Assembly: GCA_947629075.1 (NCBI GenBank)
Contig: CANRCI010000009.1
Location: 1 to 25,829, forward strand
Source of the DNA: an uncultured Bacilli bacterium
Lineage (GTDB): Bacteria; Bacillota_I; Bacilli_A; RF39; UBA660
Length of the DNA stretch: 25,829 nucleotides
Reading direction: 5' to 3'
The translations under genes were made by a program, and so were the position numbers. The notes beneath the pieces were generated by a model. The model saw only the letters and a list, made by a program, of their open reading frames with translations. It was not told the DNA's origin and made no database searches. This document shows positions 22,752 through 25,829 of this stretch, in pieces (position 1 is the stretch's first letter; every line of letters starts with the position of its first letter).

Positions 22752-22773
22752 AATTTTTAGGTTATATATTTCA

Positions 22774-23223
22774 TTACTTTTTTCTTTTATTGTTAAAAAA
22801 ATTATTTATTAATGTCATACATTCTTTCCCTAACAAACCACCTGTCATTATTGTTTTTCTATTAATTTCATCTTGTTTTAGTATTTCTTTAACAATTTTT
22901 GTATTGTTTTCTCTTCCACTACTGCATCCATAATATATGTTTTTTATTCGTGATTGGTGAATTGCGCTGGCACACATCGGACAAGGTTCTACTGTTATAT
23001 ATATATCACATTCATCCAAACGCCAATTATGTTTTATTTTACTAGCTTCAGTTATTGCTATTATTTCAGCATGATCTATTACTGAATTAGATTTATTCTT
23101 TATATTATGGGCAAAACTTAATACTTTGCCATCTTCAACAATAACAGCTCCAACAGGAATTTCTCCTTCATTATAAGCTTTCTCAGCTTCCCGTAAAGCT
23201 AACTCCATATACTTTTTATCCAC
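22774..23223 (-). CDS. tadA: tRNA-specific adenosine-34 deaminase
   Basis: This 149-residue zinc deaminase converts A34 of tRNA-Arg(ACG) to inosine. The zinc and catalytic motifs are present: HAEIIAI (His and Glu, ~53-55) and PCPMCASAI (two Cys, ~83-86). The start is GTG at 23223, chosen because a GAGGTGAT ribosome site lies seven bases upstream and the protein then opens MDKKYMELALREAEKAYNEG as in the family. The ribosome site begins only a few bases past the T-run of the SRP RNA gene, so tadA may be read through from the SRP promoter. No other promoter is visible. Confidence 0.96.
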   Translation of the reverse strand: MDKKYMELALREAEKAYNEGEIPVGAVIVEDGKVLSFAHNIKNKSNSVIDHAEIIAITEASKIKHNWRLDECDIYITVEPCPMCASAIHQSRIKNIYYGCSSGRENNTKIVKEILKQDEINRKTIMTGGLLGKECMTLINNFFNNKRKK

Positions 23224-23236
23224 TATATCACCTCAT

Positions 23237-23317
23237 AAAAAATGATGCACATAAGCACAAATGTTAAGGCTGCTATCTTCCGATCCTGACCTGATTCCAA
23301 ATAATACTTATTGCATC
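23237..23317 (-). ncRNA. ffs: Signal recognition particle RNA (small bacterial type)
   Basis: The minus strand contains the conserved domain IV hairpin of SRP RNA: GGTCAGGATCGGAAGATAGC, then AGCC, with the GGAA tetraloop and the asymmetric loop bound by Ffh. The ends pair (GATGCA near 23317 with TGCATC near 23244), and T6 follows at 23242-23237. The length of ~80 is the 4.5S-like short form, not the long B. subtilis scRNA with an Alu domain. It lies next to tadA and dnaX, as in many Firmicutes. Confidence 0.95.
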
Positions 23318-23323
23318 TACTCA

Positions 23324-23352
23324 ATAATAATATAATATATATTTTTTTGCAA
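23324..23352 (-). promoter_or_regulatory. SRP RNA promoter
   Basis: TTGCAA (23352-23347) and TATTAT (23329-23324) are separated by 17 bases. Seven bases further is the G (23317) that begins the closing helix of the RNA. Confidence 0.8.
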
Positions 23353-23390
23353 GAAAAAAGTATAAGTTGAATTTAAAATAACTTATACTT
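23353..23390 (-). terminator. gyrA terminator
   Basis: A perfect 11-bp stem (23390-23380 with 23368-23358) with an 11-base loop is followed by T6 in the minus direction. It begins ten bases past the gyrA stop and abuts the SRP promoter. Confidence 0.9.
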
Positions 23391-23400
23391 TACTTTTTTA

Positions 23401-25829
23401 TTATTCCTCACTTGGTGTAACATTTTGTTCATCTGTTTCATCAATTGTAATTTCTTCATCATCTTCAGATTTAGCTATTGTAGTTACAGTAGAAACTTTT
23501 TGTTCATTTTTTAGATTTATTAAGCGAATACCTTGAGTATTTCTTCCTAAAGTTGATATCTGTTCCATCGAAATCCTAATTATCATTCCACTATCAGTAA
23601 TAATAACTAAATTTTCATCACCAGTAACTGATCTCAATGATACCATCTGACCAGTTTTCTCGGTCATATTCAAAGCTTTAACACCTTTACTACCACGATG
23701 TGTTAAACGGTATTCAGAAACTTTTGTTTTCTTACCATAACCATTTTCAGTAACAACTAAGATTTCGTTGTCATCACTTATTACTTCTGCCCCTACTACT
23801 TCAGCACCATCTAAATCCATTCCTCTTACACCAGTACTACTTCTTCCCATTACCCTGATTTCAGATTCTTTGAATCTTACCATTCGTCCATTAGTAGCAC
23901 CAATGGCTATTTCTTTATTGCCATCTGATTTTCTTACAGAAATTAATTCATCATTTTCTTTTAAGTTAATAGCTTTTTTACCACTATTTCTTATACGATC
24001 AAATTCTGATAATTCAGTTCGTTTTACTATTCCATTTTTAGTAGTAAATACCAAATATTTATTTTCTTCATCTTCTGCTTTGACCATTAAGGTTGAAGTT
24101 ATTTTTTCTTCTTTTTCTAGTGGTAATAAATTGATTATTGGTAATCCCTTAGATTGTCTACTAAATTCTGGTACTTCGTAACCTTTTATTCTGTATACTT
24201 TACCAAAATTACTAAACATCATTAAGTAGTCATGAGTTTTCATCGAAGTCATTTTTTCTGGGAAATCTTCTTCGTTTGTACCCATTCCTTTAATACCTAC
24301 ACCACCACGGTTTTGAATTTTATAAGTGTTAGCTGGTACACGTTTGATGTAACCCTTATTAGTTAACGTTATTATAATGTCTTCTACTGGTATTAATGAC
24401 TCATCTTCAATGTAATCAATTGCACTCATATCAATAGATGTTCTACGTTCATCACCGTATTTATTCTTTATTTCAGTAAGTTCTGTTTTAATGATACCAA
24501 GGATCCTGTCTTCTTTAGCTAAAATATCTAATAAATCAGTAATTAATACTCTTAATTCGTTTAATTCATTTTCTACTTTATCTCTTTCTAGGCCTGTTAA
24601 CCTTCTAAGTCTCATCTCTAGGATAGCCTTAGATTGAGCTTCACTAAGATTAAATCTTTCCATCATCTCTTTAGAAGCTGTTTCATCATCTTCAGCACCA
24701 CGAATTATCTTGATTATTTCATCGATATTGTCTAAAGCAATCTTTAATCCTTCCAATATGTGTTCTCTAGCTTGAGCTTTCTCCAAATCAAATTTTGTTC
24801 TTCGAATAATTACAACTCTTTGGTGCTCAATATATTTTTCTAACATTAATTTCAAAGGTAAAATTTTTGGTTCACCATCTACTAGTGCTAGAGAATTAAT
24901 TCCATATGTCGTCTGTAATGAAGTGTGTTTAAACAAATTGTTCAATACAACATTAGCATTAGCATCTCTTCTTAATTCAATTACTATTTTTATACCATTT
25001 CTATTCGATTCATCACGTAAATCAGTTATACCATCAATTACTTTTTCTCTTACTAATTCTGCTATTCTTGTTACCAAGTTAGCTTTGTTTAACATATAAG
25101 GAATTTCTCTTACAATAATTCTGTGCTTTCCATTACTCATTTCTTCAATTTCAGCCTTAGATCTTATAGTAATTATTCCTCTTCCTGTTTCATATGCTGT
25201 CTTTATACCACTATTTCCTAAGATAGTAGCCCCCGTTGGAAAATCGGGACCTTTTATGTATTGCATAAGACCGGCAGTATCGATATCAGGATTATCTATC
25301 AAAGCAATTGTTCCATCGATTACCTCACTCAAGTTATGTGGTGGAATATTAGTTGCCATACCTACTGCAATACCAGTTGATCCATTTACCAATAAATTAG
25401 GGAATCTAGATGGAAGAACACTAGGTTCTTTTTCTTCTCCATCGTAGTTTGGAACGAAATCAACAGTATTTTTATTCATATCACGTACTAATTCCATACT
25501 TAATTTTGACATACGGGCTTCAGTATAACGTTGAGCAGCTGCTCCATCGCCATCGATTGAACCAAAGTTACCATGTCCATCTACTAATACATAACGATAT
25601 GAAAAATCTTGAGCCATTCTTACTAAGGCTTCATAAATACTAGAATCACCATGTGGGTGATATTTACCCATTACATCACCGGTAATACGAGCACTTTTTT
25701 TGTGAGGAGTCGATGCCGTTGCACCTAACTCATTCATTCCGTATACTATTCTTCTCTGTACAGGTTTTAAACCATCTTTGACATCTGGTAAAGATGGTTT
25801 AAAACCTAAACAGAGAAGAATAGAATACG
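23401..25829 (-). CDS. gyrA: DNA gyrase subunit A (N-terminus cut by window edge)
   Basis: GyrA is the breakage-reunion subunit that introduces negative supercoils with GyrB. The authentic frame can be followed up to LPDVKDGLKPVQRRIVYG (to ~25791), so about 35 N-terminal residues are missing; an internal ATG at 25737 is not the true start. Seen: KYHPHGDSSIYEAL (quinolone region), the catalytic tyrosine in AAQRYTEARMS, a coiled-coil gate region, the GyrA box as QNRGGVG in the C-terminal pinwheel, and an acidic tail (EDDEEITIDETDEQN). RYVLVDGHGNFGSIDGDG and the GyrA box separate it from ParC. The bases beyond ~25790 are a fold-back copy and should not be trusted as gyrA. Confidence 0.95.
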   Translation of the reverse strand, partial: YSILLCLGFKPSLPDVKDGLKPVQRRIVYGMNELGATASTPHKKSARITGDVMGKYHPHGDSSIYEALVRMAQDFSYRYVLVDGHGNFGSIDGDGAAAQRYTEARMSKLSMELVRDMNKNTVDFVPNYDGEEKEPSVLPSRFPNLLVNGSTGIAVGMATNIPPHNLSEVIDGTIALIDNPDIDTAGLMQYIKGPDFPTGATILGNSGIKTAYETGRGIITIRSKAEIEEMSNGKHRIIVREIPYMLNKANLVTRIAELVREKVIDGITDLRDESNRNGIKIVIELRRDANANVVLNNLFKHTSLQTTYGINSLALVDGEPKILPLKLMLEKYIEHQRVVIIRRTKFDLEKAQAREHILEGLKIALDNIDEIIKIIRGAEDDETASKEMMERFNLSEAQSKAILEMRLRRLTGLERDKVENELNELRVLITDLLDILAKEDRILGIIKTELTEIKNKYGDERRTSIDMSAIDYIEDESLIPVEDIIITLTNKGYIKRVPANTYKIQNRGGVGIKGMGTNEEDFPEKMTSMKTHDYLMMFSNFGKVYRIKGYEVPEFSRQSKGLPIINLLPLEKEEKITSTLMVKAEDEENKYLVFTTKNGIVKRTELSEFDRIRNSGKKAINLKENDELISVRKSDGNKEIAIGATNGRMVRFKESEIRVMGRSSTGVRGMDLDGAEVVGAEVISDDNEILVVTENGYGKKTKVSEYRLTHRGSKGVKALNMTEKTGQMVSLRSVTGDENLVIITDSGMIIRISMEQISTLGRNTQGIRLINLKNEQKVSTVTTIAKSEDDEEITIDETDEQNVTPSEE
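25740..25829. repeat. Near-perfect 40-bp inverted repeat at the window end
   Basis: Bases 25740-25779 and 25790-25829 are reverse complements except for three mismatches, around a 10-base spacer. The left arm is genuine gyrA coding sequence, while the right arm breaks GyrA homology. A chimeric fold-back at a contig end is the likely cause. Confidence 0.9.

Larger units (their letters stand above)
22414..22773. other. Gene-free interval holding the parS/Noc-site cluster
   Basis: These ~360 very AT-rich bases between tadA and dnaX hold no credible gene. They contain three parS-type sites and two Noc-type palindromes between 22525 and 22751, and on the dnaX side a repeat-flanked small palindrome. 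No clear tadA terminator was seen, though the leftmost-transcribed Noc palindrome (22733-22756) could form a hairpin in RNA. Confidence 0.85.

Noticed and set aside
25738..25829. A second, divergent topoisomerase gene starting on the plus strand at the right end
   Set aside because: The only support is the 40-bp reverse-complement copy of gyrA, which is better explained as a fold-back artefact.
1..25829. Mycoplasma-type code in which TGA encodes tryptophan
   Set aside because: TGA ends several genes at the expected place (yabG, tatD, holB, rsmI), and tryptophans are encoded by TGG.
1..25829. CRISPR arrays, tRNA genes, insertion sequences or prophage
   Set aside because: No regularly spaced repeats, cloverleaf-like sequences, transposase or phage genes were seen; the region is housekeeping throughout.

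Overview
The window is an AT-rich, gene-dense stretch of the origin-proximal chromosome of a low-GC Firmicute (Bacilli or a relative). Every credible protein gene lies on the minus strand, so the gene order reads from the right end to the left. The content matches the block around oriC of Bacillus subtilis (gyrA, tadA, dnaX to recR, bofA, holB, yaaT, rsmI, metS, tatD, ksgA, yabG, veg, spoVG, mfd, spoVT, yabP/yabQ and dnaC/rplI/gdpP), but it is compressed and rearranged. Six sporulation-associated genes (bofA, spoVT, yabG, spoVG, yabP, yabQ) point to a spore-forming ancestor and probably a living spore-former. TGA is used as a stop codon several times, so the genetic code is standard. An uncultured gut-type Bacilli lineage (RF39/Erysipelotrichia-like) would fit, but that is inference. 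There is no sign of phage, insertion sequences or CRISPR.

Right to left. (1) 25829-23401: gyrA, cut by the window edge; the last ~90 bases are a near-perfect fold-back that looks like an assembly artefact. (2) 23400-22774: gyrA terminator, SRP RNA gene with its own promoter, then tadA. (3) 22773-22386: a gene-free interval with three parS-type sites (ParB) interleaved with two perfect copies of the Noc-binding palindrome, ahead of a dnaX promoter. This is the most interesting structure in the window. (4) 22364-12505: one tight operon dnaX-ybaB-recR-bofA-holB-yaaT-trmN6-rsmI-pth-mfd, covering replication clamp loading, recombination, sporulation checkpointing, translation quality control and transcription-coupled repair. 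bofA is a short gene of only 59 codons.

(5) 12504-11092: an unrecognised 209-aa acidic helical protein with its own promoter and terminator, then spoVT. (6) 11091-8712: a T-box riboswitch whose likely specifier is AUG (methionine), leading into a dUTPase-like gene and metG. (7) 8682-4998: tatD, a secreted 3D-domain protein, rsmA, yabG, veg and spoVG, several with hairpins at their starts or ends. (8) 4997-4310: yabP and yabQ, spore cortex genes with overlapping stop and start codons. (9) 4260-1: a promoter followed by a stand-alone GdpP-type DHH/DHHA1 phosphodiesterase, rplI, dnaC (replicative helicase) and a LysM-G5-M23 cell-wall peptidase that runs off the left end.

Functionally the window couples replication (GyrA, DnaX, HolB, DnaC), chromosome segregation sites, repair (RecR, Mfd), translation (MetG, TadA, Pth, RsmA, RsmI, L9, SRP RNA) and sporulation. 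All genes share one orientation, which would agree with leading-strand transcription if the origin lies beyond the right end.
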